A stretch of 64,000 bases of DNA from JASGIT01 sp047601665 (GTDB taxonomy: Bacteria > Pseudomonadota > Gammaproteobacteria > Burkholderiales > Burkholderiaceae_C): the NCBI GenBank assembly GCA_047601665.1, contig JASGIT010000001.1:2418001-2482000 (forward strand), given 5' to 3'. Position 1 is the stretch's first letter; each line of letters starts with the position of its first letter. A program made the position numbers and the translations under genes. The notes below the pieces were generated by a model that made no database searches, was not told the origin of the DNA, and saw only the letters and a list, made by a program, of their open reading frames with translations. Shown here piece by piece: positions 46,386-54,080 of this stretch.

Positions 46386-46760
46386 ATGAACCTGATCCAA
46401 ACCCTTGAGCAGGAAGAAATCGCCCGCCTGAACAAGACCATCCCCCAGTTCAACCCCGGTGACACCGTCATCGTAAGCGTGAACGTGGTGGAAGGCACCC
46501 GCAAGCGCGTGCAGGCCTACGAAGGCGTGGTGATCGCCAAGCGCAACCGTGGCCTGAACAGCGGCTTCACCGTGCGCAAGATCTCCAGCGGCGAAGGCGT
46601 GGAGCGTACGTTCCAGACCTATTCCCCGCTGATCGCCGGCATCGAAGTCAAGCGCCGCGGCGACGTGCGCCGCGCCAAGCTGTACTTCCTGCGCGAACGC
46701 AGCGGCAAGTCCGCCCGCATCAAGGAAAAGCTGCCCGCCCGCAAGGTGGTTGCCGAATAA
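46386..46760 (+). CDS. rplS: 50S ribosomal protein L19
   Basis: A 124-residue protein: MNLIQTLEQEEIARLNKTIP, FNPGDTVIVSVNVVEGTRKR, YEGVVIAKRNRGLNSGFTVRK. The ATG at 46386 follows GCAAGGAAGCAACC. It ends the rpsP block and is followed by a strong terminator. Confidence 0.98.
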   Translation: MNLIQTLEQEEIARLNKTIPQFNPGDTVIVSVNVVEGTRKRVQAYEGVVIAKRNRGLNSGFTVRKISSGEGVERTFQTYSPLIAGIEVKRRGDVRRAKLYFLRERSGKSARIKEKLPARKVVAE

Positions 46761-46792
46761 GGCACACGCCCGCGACTGCGGAATTCCCCTCG

Positions 46793-46824
46793 AGCCGCTA
46801 CAGTTTTGCTGTAGCGGCTTTTTT
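46793..46824 (+). terminator. Rho-independent terminator after rplS
   Basis: An 11-bp perfect stem (46793-46803 with 46809-46819), loop TTTTG, followed by a run of six T residues (46819-46824). Confidence 0.95.
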
Positions 46825-46832
46825 GTGGCCCC

Positions 46833-47534
46833 ATGAACACCGTCTCCTCCGTCATCCCCGCGCTCTCCTCGCTGCCCATGGATCCGCGCACCGTGCCCGT
46901 GCTGCGCGTGGACTCCGACCTGCCCGCCGTGCCCCTGGCCGCGCAAACGCCCGAGGCGCTGCGCCAGCGCTTCGCCGCGCCGCCCGCGTGGGAGCCTGAA
47001 GTGGTGCTGGAAAAGCGCTTCACCCAGCGCGCCCCCGCGCAGGCGGCGGTGCTGGTGCCCATCGTGCTGCGCGACGAACCCATGGTGCTGCTGACCCAGC
47101 GCACCGCGCACCTGTCCACGCACTCGGGCCAGGTCGCCTTCCCCGGCGGCCGCGCCGACCCGGAGGACGCCAACCCCGCCGCCACCGCCCTGCGCGAGGC
47201 GCACGAGGAAGTGGGCCTGGAGCCCCGCTTTGCCGAGGTGCTGGGCCATTTGCCGATCTACGTGACCGGCACCGCCTTCATCATCACCCCCGTGGTGGCG
47301 CTGGTGCAGCCCGGCTTCACGCTGCAGCCCAACCCCGGCGAGGTGGCCGCCGCCTTCGAGGTGCCGCTGGCCTTCCTGCTCGACCCCGCCCACCACCGCC
47401 GCCATGCGCTCGAATGGCAGGGCGTGCACCGCGAATGGTTCTCCATGCCCTACCAGGACGGCGATCACACCCGCTTCATCTGGGGCGCTACGGCGGGCAT
47501 GATCCGCAACTTCTACCGCTTCATGAGCGCTTGA
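46833..47534 (+). CDS. CoA pyrophosphatase, Nudix family
   Basis: A 233-residue Nudix hydrolase. It has the CoA-specific NuCoA-type segment VLLTQRTAHLSTHSGQVAFPGG overlapping a Nudix box that ends TALREAHEEVGL. Expected to cleave CoA or its oxidised forms to 3',5'-ADP and phosphopantetheine. Start ATG at 46833, only 8 bases after the terminator, with no clear ribosome binding site. An alternative start is the in-frame ATG at 46878. Confidence 0.92.
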   Translation: MNTVSSVIPALSSLPMDPRTVPVLRVDSDLPAVPLAAQTPEALRQRFAAPPAWEPEVVLEKRFTQRAPAQAAVLVPIVLRDEPMVLLTQRTAHLSTHSGQVAFPGGRADPEDANPAATALREAHEEVGLEPRFAEVLGHLPIYVTGTAFIITPVVALVQPGFTLQPNPGEVAAAFEVPLAFLLDPAHHRRHALEWQGVHREWFSMPYQDGDHTRFIWGATAGMIRNFYRFMSA

Positions 47535-47571
47535 CGGGCAGGTTATTCCGGGCCGCTATCATCGGCCCCCT

Positions 47572-48558
47572 ATGAGTTTTTTTGCCATTTTGTTCGCCCT
47601 GCTGATCGAGCAGGCGCGCCCGCTGGCCCGCACCAACCCCATCCACGCGGGTCTGCGCGCCTGGGCCCTGTCGGTCAGCCGCAATTTCGACGCGGGCGGG
47701 CCGGGGCAGGGCTGGCTGACCTGGGCGCTGGCCGTGCTCACGCCGTCGCTCGCGGTGCTGGGCGTGCACTGGCTGCTGCTGTGGGCCGTGGGCTGGCCGC
47801 TGGCCATGCTGTGGAACGTGGCGGTGCTCTACATCACGCTGGGCTTCCGCCAGTTCAGCCACCACTTCACCACCATCCGCGACGCGCTGGAGTCGGGCGA
47901 CGAGAACGCCGCCCGCGCCGCGCTGGCCGACTGGCAGCAGGTGGACGTGGGCGCGCTGCCGCGCAGCGAGATCGTGCGCCACGTGATCGAGTATTCGGTC
48001 ATCGCCGCGCACCGCCACGTGTTCGGCGTGCTGGCGTGGTTCTCGGTGCTCGCGGCGCTGGGCCTGGGGCCCACGGGCGCGGTGCTGTACCGCATGGCCG
48101 AATTCGTCTCGCGCCACTGGCGCTACCGCGAGCGGGCGGACGTCCAACCCGTCAGCGCCGCGCTGCAGCACGCCTCGGCCCTGGCCTGGACGGTGATCGA
48201 CTGGCTGCCCGCGCGCCTCACGGCCCTGAGCTTCGCCGCCGTGGGCAGCTTTGAAGAGGCCATCGAAGGCTGGCGCTTCCACGCCCAGCAGTTCCCCAAC
48301 GACAACGACGGCGTGCTGCTCGCCGCCACGGCGGGGGCCATCAACGTGCGCCTGGGCGGCGAGGCCCTGCGCGCCCGCGCCGACCTGCACGCGCCCCAGG
48401 GCCTGGAGATCGACGCCGACATCGGCGACAGCGGCAGCACCCCGGGCCGCGAGCCCGAGGTGGGCCACCTGCGCAGCGTGGTGGGGCTGGTGTGGCGCTC
48501 GGTGGTGGTGTGGATGCTGCTGCTCGTGCTGCTGACGCTGGCGCGGCTACTGGGCTGA
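47572..48558 (+). CDS. CobD/CbiB family membrane protein
   Basis: A 328-residue inner-membrane protein of the CobD/CbiB family (FFAILFALLIEQARPL, TLGFRQFSHHFTTIRDALESGD, RHVIEYSVIAAHRHVFGVLAWF, GAVLYRMAEFVSRHW). The true enzyme makes adenosylcobinamide phosphate. This branch, common in Burkholderiales outside cobalamin operons, may instead be AmpE-like, so the biochemical role is open. Start ATG at 47572. Confidence 0.85.
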   Translation: MSFFAILFALLIEQARPLARTNPIHAGLRAWALSVSRNFDAGGPGQGWLTWALAVLTPSLAVLGVHWLLLWAVGWPLAMLWNVAVLYITLGFRQFSHHFTTIRDALESGDENAARAALADWQQVDVGALPRSEIVRHVIEYSVIAAHRHVFGVLAWFSVLAALGLGPTGAVLYRMAEFVSRHWRYRERADVQPVSAALQHASALAWTVIDWLPARLTALSFAAVGSFEEAIEGWRFHAQQFPNDNDGVLLAATAGAINVRLGGEALRARADLHAPQGLEIDADIGDSGSTPGREPEVGHLRSVVGLVWRSVVVWMLLLVLLTLARLLG

Positions 48559-48567
48559 AAATCAAGC

Positions 48568-48622
48568 CAAAAAGGGCTCCAGCGCTTGTCTAGAAAGCGC
48601 TGGCAGCTATGAAATCAGGAGT
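48568..48622 (-). repeat. Dispersed hairpin repeat, copy E
   Basis: Opposite orientation to copy B and nearly the same sequence. A 9-bp stem (48579-48587 with 48595-48603) has a seven-base loop. Its distal end reads ATCAGGAGT on the plus strand; this AGGAG (48617-48621) lies eight bases before the hisC ATG and is the obvious ribosome binding site. Confidence 0.85.
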
Positions 48623-48629
48623 ATTCCCC

Positions 48630-49718
48630 ATGCCCGTCTCTTCGCTGTGCAGCCCCGTCGTCGGGCAGCTTCAGCCCTACGTGCCCGGCGAGCAGCCGCG
48701 CATCGCGGGCCTCGTGAAGCTCAACACCAACGAAAACCCCTACCCGCCGTCGCCGCGCGCCGTGGCCGCCATCGAGGCCGCCGCGCGCGAGGGGCTGCAG
48801 CTTTACCCCGACCCGCAATCGCTGGCGCTGCGCGAGGCCATCGCCCGGCACCACGGGCTGGGGGCCGATCAGGTGTTCGTCGGCAACGGGTCGGACGAGG
48901 TGCTGGCCCATGCGTTCTTCGCCTTCTTCCAGCACGCGGATGAACCGCTCTTGATGCCCGACATCACCTACAGCTTCTACCGCGTCTATTGCGGCCTGTG
49001 GGGCATAGAGCCCGCGCTGCAGCCCCTGGACGAGCGCTTGGGCATCGACGTGGACGCGCTGGCCGCGCGCGCGGGGCAGGGCGCCTGTGCGGGCATCGTG
49101 CTGGCCAACCCGAATGCGCCCACGGGCATAGGCCTGCCGCTCGCGCAGATCGAAAAGCTCCTGGCCGCCTGCCCGCGGCGCGTGGTGCTGGTCGATGAGG
49201 CCTACGTCGATTTCGGCGGCGAAAGCGCCGTGGGCCTGGTGGCGCGCCACCCGAACCTGCTGGTGGTGCACACGCTCTCCAAGTCGCGCTCGCTCGCGGG
49301 CCTGCGCGTGGGCGCGGCCTTCGGGCAGCCGCCGCTGATCGACGCGCTCACGCGCGTGAAGGACAGCTTCAACTCCTACCCGCTCGACCGGCTGGCCCAG
49401 GCCGGCGCGCGCGCCGCCTATGAGGACGTGGCGTATTTCAACGAAACGTGCCGCGCCGTGGTGCACAGCCGCGAGGGCCTGGCGCGGGCGCTCGAAACCC
49501 TGGGGTTCGAGGTGCTGCCTTCGCAGGCCAACTTCCTGTTCGTGCGCCACCCCGCGCACGACGGCGCATGGCTGGCCGCGCAACTGCGCGAGCGCGCCGT
49601 GCTGGTGCGCCACTTCGCGCGGCCCGAGCGCATCGCGCAGTACCTGCGCATCAGCGTGGGCACGCCGGCGCAGTGCGATGCACTGGTGCGGGCGCTGCAG
49701 GCCATCCTGGGTCAGTAA
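48630..49718 (+). CDS. hisC: Histidinol-phosphate aminotransferase
   Basis: A 362-residue PLP aminotransferase. It has LVKLNTNENPYPPSP at the N-terminus, NPNAPTG, the DEAYVDFGGESA block, and the PLP-lysine segment HTLSKSRSLAGLRVGAAFG. It transaminates imidazole-acetol phosphate in histidine synthesis. The start at 48630 is chosen because AGGAG sits eight bases upstream; an ATG at 48609 lies inside the repeat. It overlaps the convergent rsgA end by 7 bases. The rest of the his operon is not here. Confidence 0.94.
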   Translation: MPVSSLCSPVVGQLQPYVPGEQPRIAGLVKLNTNENPYPPSPRAVAAIEAAAREGLQLYPDPQSLALREAIARHHGLGADQVFVGNGSDEVLAHAFFAFFQHADEPLLMPDITYSFYRVYCGLWGIEPALQPLDERLGIDVDALAARAGQGACAGIVLANPNAPTGIGLPLAQIEKLLAACPRRVVLVDEAYVDFGGESAVGLVARHPNLLVVHTLSKSRSLAGLRVGAAFGQPPLIDALTRVKDSFNSYPLDRLAQAGARAAYEDVAYFNETCRAVVHSREGLARALETLGFEVLPSQANFLFVRHPAHDGAWLAAQLRERAVLVRHFARPERIAQYLRISVGTPAQCDALVRALQAILGQ

Positions 49719-50635
49719 CGCGGCGCTTCGCTCAGTTCAGCAAACAATTCACTATAGACACGATAGCGGCTGGCGCTTATCCCGCCTGCGCTAGCGGCCA
49801 ATTCCACCTGCGTCCGCACCGCGCAGCCCGGCTCGTGCAGGTGCGTGCAGTTGTAGAACTTGCACTCCCCCGCGCGCTCGCCGATGTCGGGCATACAGCG
49901 CGCCAGGTCGGTGGGCGCGAGGTGGCGCAGCCCGAATTCCTGGAAGCCCGGCGAGTCGATCAGCGCCGTGGTGCGCGCCGCGTCCACCCAGTACCAGCTG
50001 GTGCTGGTGGTGGTGTGCCTGCCCGAGTTCAGCGCCTGCGAAATCTCGCCTGTCTGCGCCGTCGCGCCGGGCACCAGCAGGTTGATGAGCGTGCTTTTAC
50101 CCGCGCCCGAGGGGCCGAGCACCAGGGTGGTCTTGCCCTGCAAATGCGCCATGAGCGCCGCGCGGTCCACTTCCCCCGACTGCGCCAGCGACAGTGGCAG
50201 CACGCCGTAGTGGCGCCTGTCGTGGGCCATGTGGCGGTAGGGCAGCAGGCGCTCCCAGGCGCGGGCGAAGGGCTCCACCAGGTCGCTTTTGTTGAGCGCG
50301 ATCAGCGGCGTGATGCGCTCGGCCTCGGCGGCGATCAGCGCGCGCGCGAGCTGGCTTTCGGAAAACACCGGCTCGGCGGCGATCAGGATCAGCACCTGGT
50401 CCAGGTTGGCCGCGAACGACTTGGTGCGGATCTCGTCCTGCCGGTAGAACAGGTTGCGCCGGGGCAGCACCTTCTCGATGGTGCCCTCGTCGCCCGTGGC
50501 CTGCCACCGCACGCGGTCGCCCACCACGGCCTGGCTCTTCTTGCCGCGCGGGTGGCAGATGCGGCGCTGGCCGTCGGCCGACTCGACCACGCAGTGGCGG
50601 CCGTGGCTGGCGACGACGATGCCCTCCTGGCTCAT
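49712..50635 (-). CDS. rsgA: Ribosome small-subunit GTPase RsgA
   Basis: A 307-residue circularly permuted GTPase aiding 30S maturation. It has an N-terminal OB domain (GIVVASHGRHCVVE), G4 NKSD, G1 GPSGAGKSTLIN, G3 DSPGFQEFGL, and the zinc motif CKFYNCTHLHEPGCAV. The start at 50633-50635 overlaps the stop of the upstream protease (ATGA). Residues near the C-terminus (LAASAGGISASRYR) are encoded by sequence resembling the dispersed repeat, copy F. Confidence 0.95.
   Translation of the reverse strand: MSQEGIVVASHGRHCVVESADGQRRICHPRGKKSQAVVGDRVRWQATGDEGTIEKVLPRRNLFYRQDEIRTKSFAANLDQVLILIAAEPVFSESQLARALIAAEAERITPLIALNKSDLVEPFARAWERLLPYRHMAHDRRHYGVLPLSLAQSGEVDRAALMAHLQGKTTLVLGPSGAGKSTLINLLVPGATAQTGEISQALNSGRHTTTSTSWYWVDAARTTALIDSPGFQEFGLRHLAPTDLARCMPDIGERAGECKFYNCTHLHEPGCAVRTQVELAASAGGISASRYRVYSELFAELSEAPRY
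49761..49803 (+). repeat. Dispersed hairpin repeat relic, copy F, inside rsgA
   Basis: About two thirds of 42 positions match copy B, including GATAGC, GGCGCTTA, GCGCTA and GGCCAAT at the same spacing. It lies wholly within the 3' coding region of rsgA, read antisense. Similarity is moderate and could be partly chance. Confidence 0.45.
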
Positions 50636-51900
50636 GCCGCAATCCGTGCCAGCCGCTCGCTGGCGGGTGGGTGCGAGTAATAGAACTTCACGTACACCGG
50701 GTCGGGCGTGAGCGTGGAGGCGTTGTCTTCGTAGAGCTTGAGCAGGGCCGAGGCCAGTTCGCCGCCGCTGGCCTGGGCCACGGCGTAGGCGTCGGCCTCG
50801 AATTCGTGCCGGCGCGACAGCTGCGAGAACAGCGGCGCGACGAAGAAGCTGAACACCGGCGCGGCCAGCATGAACAGCAGCAGCGCCAGCGCGTCGTTCG
50901 GAATGCCCGCCAGCCACAGGTTGGGCGTGACGCCCAGGCCCGCATAGAACCAGCCGCGCGACGACAGCCAGCCCAGCAGCGCGAAGCCCAGCAGGCTCAG
51001 CGCGAACATGCCCGCCATGCGCTTGGTGATGTGGCGGTGCTTGAAGTGGCCGAGTTCATGCGCCAGCACCGCCTCCACCTCGCCGGGGGTCAGCTGGCGC
51101 AGCAGCGTGTCGTAGAACACCACGCGCTTGGCCGAGCCGAAGCCGGTGAAGTAGGCGTTGGCGTGCGCGCTGCGGCGGCTGCCGTCCATCACGAACAGGC
51201 CCTTGGCCGCGAAGCCGCAGCGCTGCATCAGCGCCGTCACGCGGGCCTTGAGCGATTCGTCCGCCAGCGGCTCGAACTTGTTGAACAGCGGCGCGATGAA
51301 GGTCGGGAAGACCCACATCAGCAGCAGGTTGAACCCCATCCACGCGCCCCAGGCCCACAGCCACCACCAGGGGCCGGCGGCGCCCATGATCCACAGCACC
51401 AGCGCCGCCACCGGCAGGCCCACCAGCGCGCCCACCAGCGTGGACTTGAGCAGGTCGCCCAGCCACAGCCGCCAGGTCATCTGGTTGAAGCCGAAGCGCT
51501 GCTCCACGCCGAAGGTCTGGTACAGCGCCAGCGGCAGTTCGATCAGCCCGCTGATGAGCGCGAACGCCGCGAGCAGCGCCAACTGCTGCACCATGCCGCC
51601 GCCCAGCCAGGACAGCAGCGCGTGGTTCAGCGCATCCAGCCCGCCCAGCAGCGTCCAGCCCACGAGCACGGCGGCGCCGAGCGCCATTTCCACGATGCCC
51701 AGCCGGGCCTTGGTGATGGTGTAGTCGGCGGCCTTCTGGTGCGCGGCCAGCGGAATGCGCTGCGCGAACGCGGCGGGCACGGCGGCGCGGTGCCGTGCCA
51801 CGTGGCGGATCTGGCGCGAGGCGAGCCACAGCCGAACCAGCAGGCCGGCGCACAGCAGCAGGGCAAAAACGAAGGTAAGAGTCAGGGCGGGGGAGGGCAT
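50632..51900 (-). CDS. M48 family metalloprotease (Ste24-like)
   Basis: A 422-residue membrane zinc protease. An N-terminal hydrophobic region of several TMs precedes the Ste24-type FGVEQRFGFN and the catalytic HELGH (VLAHELGHFKHRH), with the third ligand in RRHEFEADAYAV. It cleaves or checks membrane proteins. Start ATG at 51898-51900; a long upstream reading to 53208 is antisense to orn and is rejected. Coupled to rsgA through ATGA and divergent from orn. Confidence 0.93.
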   Translation of the reverse strand: MPSPALTLTFVFALLLCAGLLVRLWLASRQIRHVARHRAAVPAAFAQRIPLAAHQKAADYTITKARLGIVEMALGAAVLVGWTLLGGLDALNHALLSWLGGGMVQQLALLAAFALISGLIELPLALYQTFGVEQRFGFNQMTWRLWLGDLLKSTLVGALVGLPVAALVLWIMGAAGPWWWLWAWGAWMGFNLLLMWVFPTFIAPLFNKFEPLADESLKARVTALMQRCGFAAKGLFVMDGSRRSAHANAYFTGFGSAKRVVFYDTLLRQLTPGEVEAVLAHELGHFKHRHITKRMAGMFALSLLGFALLGWLSSRGWFYAGLGVTPNLWLAGIPNDALALLLFMLAAPVFSFFVAPLFSQLSRRHEFEADAYAVAQASGGELASALLKLYEDNASTLTPDPVYVKFYYSHPPASERLARIAA

Positions 51901-51930
51901 GTGCGGACGAGTGTAGGCGACAATCCGGGG

Positions 51931-52506
51931 ATGTCTGACGCACCCACTCCCATTCCCACATTGCCCAAATCCGACCAGAACCTGGTCTGGCTCGACTGCG
52001 AAATGACCGGCCTGGAGCCGGACACCGACCGCCTGCTCGAAATCGCCGTCATCGTCACCGGCCCGCAGCTGGAGCCGCGCATCGAAGGCCCGGTGTTCGC
52101 CATCCACCAGAGCGACGAGCAGCTCGACAAGATGGACGCCTGGAACAAGGGCACGCACGGCAAGAGCGGCCTGATCGACAAGGTGCGCGCCTCCACCGTC
52201 ACCGAGGCCGAGGCCGAGCAGCAGATCATCGACTTCCTGAGCCGGTATGTGCCCAAGGGCACGGCCCCGATGTGCGGCAACACCATCGGCCAGGACCGGC
52301 GCTTCCTGGTCAACTACATGCCCAAGCTGGAGGCGTTCTTCCACTACCGCAACCTGGACGTGAGCACGCTCAAGGAACTGGCCAAGCGCTGGAAGCCCGA
52401 GGCGTACACCAGCTTCAAGAAGGCCCAGAAACACACGGCCCTGGCCGACGTGCACGAGTCCATCGACGAACTGGCGCACTACCGGACGCACCTGCTGGCC
52501 GTGTAA
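51931..52506 (+). CDS. orn: Oligoribonuclease
   Basis: A 191-residue DEDDh 3'-5' exonuclease degrading 2-5 nt RNAs and linear dinucleotides. Motifs LVWLDCEMTGLEPDTDRLLE, GNTIGQDRRFLVNYMP, and HTALADVHESIDEL give the D-E-D-D-H set. Start ATG at 51931, 30 bases from the divergent protease start. Confidence 0.97.
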   Translation: MSDAPTPIPTLPKSDQNLVWLDCEMTGLEPDTDRLLEIAVIVTGPQLEPRIEGPVFAIHQSDEQLDKMDAWNKGTHGKSGLIDKVRASTVTEAEAEQQIIDFLSRYVPKGTAPMCGNTIGQDRRFLVNYMPKLEAFFHYRNLDVSTLKELAKRWKPEAYTSFKKAQKHTALADVHESIDELAHYRTHLLAV

Positions 52507-52512
52507 AGGCCC

Positions 52513-53028
52513 ATGCCCACGCTCGTCGCCCTGCTGCGCGCCGTCAACGTCGGCGGCACGGGAAAACTGCCGATGGACGCCTTGCGCGGCCTGTGCGAGC
52601 AGGCGGGCTTCACGCAGGTGCGCACGTACATCCAGTCCGGCAATGCCGTGTTCGACACGGACTTGCCGGCCAGCGCCGTGAAGGCGGAGCTGGAGGCGCG
52701 GCTGCGGGACTACTGCGGCAAGCCGGTGGACGTGGTCGTGCGCGATGGCGGCCAGATGCGCCGCGTTCTGGAGCGCAACCCCTTTCCCCAGGCCGCCCCT
52801 GACAAGGTGGCCGTTCTTTTCCTCGGCCAGGCCCTCGCGCTGGATGCCGTCCTGGCGGCCAAGGGGCAGACCGATGAAGAGGTGGTGGCGAGCGGGCTGG
52901 AGGTGTTCATCCACTATCCGTCCGGCATGGGGCGGTCCAGGCTCAAGCTGCCTGCCGCGCTGGTCGGCACGGCACGCAACCTGAATACGGTGGCGCGGCT
53001 CGCGGCGATGGCGTCGGGCCAGGGCTAG
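52513..53028 (+). CDS. DUF1697 family protein
   Basis: A 171-residue protein with the DUF1697 start (LVALLRAVNVGGTGKLPMDALR), the TYIQSGNAVFDT segment and the typical C-terminus RNLNTVARLAAMA. Function unknown; the family is widespread and soluble. It begins six bases after orn and is probably cotranscribed. Confidence 0.9.
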   Translation: MPTLVALLRAVNVGGTGKLPMDALRGLCEQAGFTQVRTYIQSGNAVFDTDLPASAVKAELEARLRDYCGKPVDVVVRDGGQMRRVLERNPFPQAAPDKVAVLFLGQALALDAVLAAKGQTDEEVVASGLEVFIHYPSGMGRSRLKLPAALVGTARNLNTVARLAAMASGQG

Positions 53029-53241
53029 CCGGGCGGTTTGCCCGGGCCGCTGTCGCCGTGCACCCCTGGCCCCGGCGGAGAGGGCGGGGGCGCTGGTGGC
53101 AGAGGGGGCGTCCAGGCCCCGACCCGCGAAAACATGGCTCTGGACGCCACACAGCAGGCCGGGCGCAGGCGGCCATAGCCATCGGCGGGCACATGGCCGA
53201 GGGCGCAAGGCGCGGGCGTGTTCATGCGGGCACCGTGGTGC

Positions 53242-54078
53242 TTACCGTTCCCGCAACCGGGCCAGCCGGGCCAGCACGGTTTCGGGGTGGGCGTCGGCGG
53301 GGATGTGCGCATGGTCGAAGCTGCCTGCCGTGGGCGGCGGCGCTTCGCCCTGCCAGAAGCCGGCGGGCAGCGTCAGCCCGGCCAGCGCCGCGCCGCAGGG
53401 CGCGGGCGCGATGCTGAAGCCCGGCCCCTGGCCCGCAGGCAGCGCCACGGCCTCGGGCCACTGCACGCCCCAGTCCCAGCCGTAGTGGCGCGCCACGTTG
53501 GCGACGGGCTGGTACAGCTCCAGCAGCAGGTCCACCTTATCGGCGGTCCATGCACGCGATTCGTGCAGCAGCACGGCATCGGCGCCCGCCTGGGCGAACA
53601 GGCGCAGGAACTCGGCCACGGTGGCGGCGGCGGCGTCCACCGCGTCCTCGTCGATGGCGTCCGGCGAGCCACCGGCGCGCACCAGGGCGTGCGCGGCCCA
53701 GTCACGTGGCGAGGCGAGCACCAGCGCCAGCACGGCGCCCGGCATGGCCGCGCGCAGCGCCGTGACCAGATCGGCCGCATGGGCGCGCAGGCCTTCGGCA
53801 GCGAGCAGTTCCTTGAGCGGGCCGTGGCCGCGCTTGGTCTTGCCCGCCATGGCCGCCTGCACTTCGGGGTGGCTCTCCAGCCAGGCAGACGCCACGTCGG
53901 CCAATGGCAGCGCCAGCACGTCGGGGCGCAGCAGGCCCTGCGCCTGGCGCAGCCAGGCCACGCAGGCGGCGGTGTCGAGCCAGGGCGCCTGGCCCTGGGC
54001 CAGCAGGCGCGCGCTGTAGGCGGTGTGGTCGAGCCAGAGCAGGCGCTTCTGGCCCGCCGCTTCGGTCAGGCGGGGCAT
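53242..54078 (-). CDS. Fifth gene of ketone carboxylase operon (Apc5-like, uncharacterised)
   Basis: A 278-residue soluble protein I do not recognise by motif. It begins MPRLTEAAGQKRLLWLDHTA; the middle resembles a TIM-barrel with FLRLFAQAGADAVLLHESRA and a tryptophan-rich HYGWDWGVQWPEA. The ATG at 54076-54078 has AAGGAG upstream and lies two bases after the stop of the HyuB-like subunit gene. By position and size (about 30 kDa) it matches the fifth, least conserved protein of acetophenone carboxylase operons. That is inference from gene order, not from a domain match. Confidence 0.6.
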   Translation of the reverse strand: MPRLTEAAGQKRLLWLDHTAYSARLLAQGQAPWLDTAACVAWLRQAQGLLRPDVLALPLADVASAWLESHPEVQAAMAGKTKRGHGPLKELLAAEGLRAHAADLVTALRAAMPGAVLALVLASPRDWAAHALVRAGGSPDAIDEDAVDAAAATVAEFLRLFAQAGADAVLLHESRAWTADKVDLLLELYQPVANVARHYGWDWGVQWPEAVALPAGQGPGFSIAPAPCGAALAGLTLPAGFWQGEAPPPTAGSFDHAHIPADAHPETVLARLARLRER

Positions 54079-54080
54079 GG

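Noticed and set aside
47544..47571. GGGCCG/CGGCCC hairpin before the CobD/CbiB gene, considered as a terminator
   Set aside because: The T-run begins about ten bases after the stem and is part of the coding start. It lacks terminator geometry.
48609..48629. Upstream in-frame ATG of hisC at 48609
   Set aside because: It lies inside the dispersed repeat without a ribosome binding site, while the ATG at 48630 has AGGAG at ideal spacing.
53031..53060. CCGGGC-GGTTT-GCCCGG hairpin after DUF1697
   Set aside because: A short stem with no T-run; common by chance in DNA this GC-rich.
50632..53208. Extension of the M48 protease to 858 codons
   Set aside because: The extra part is antisense to orn and DUF1697 and has shadow-frame composition.
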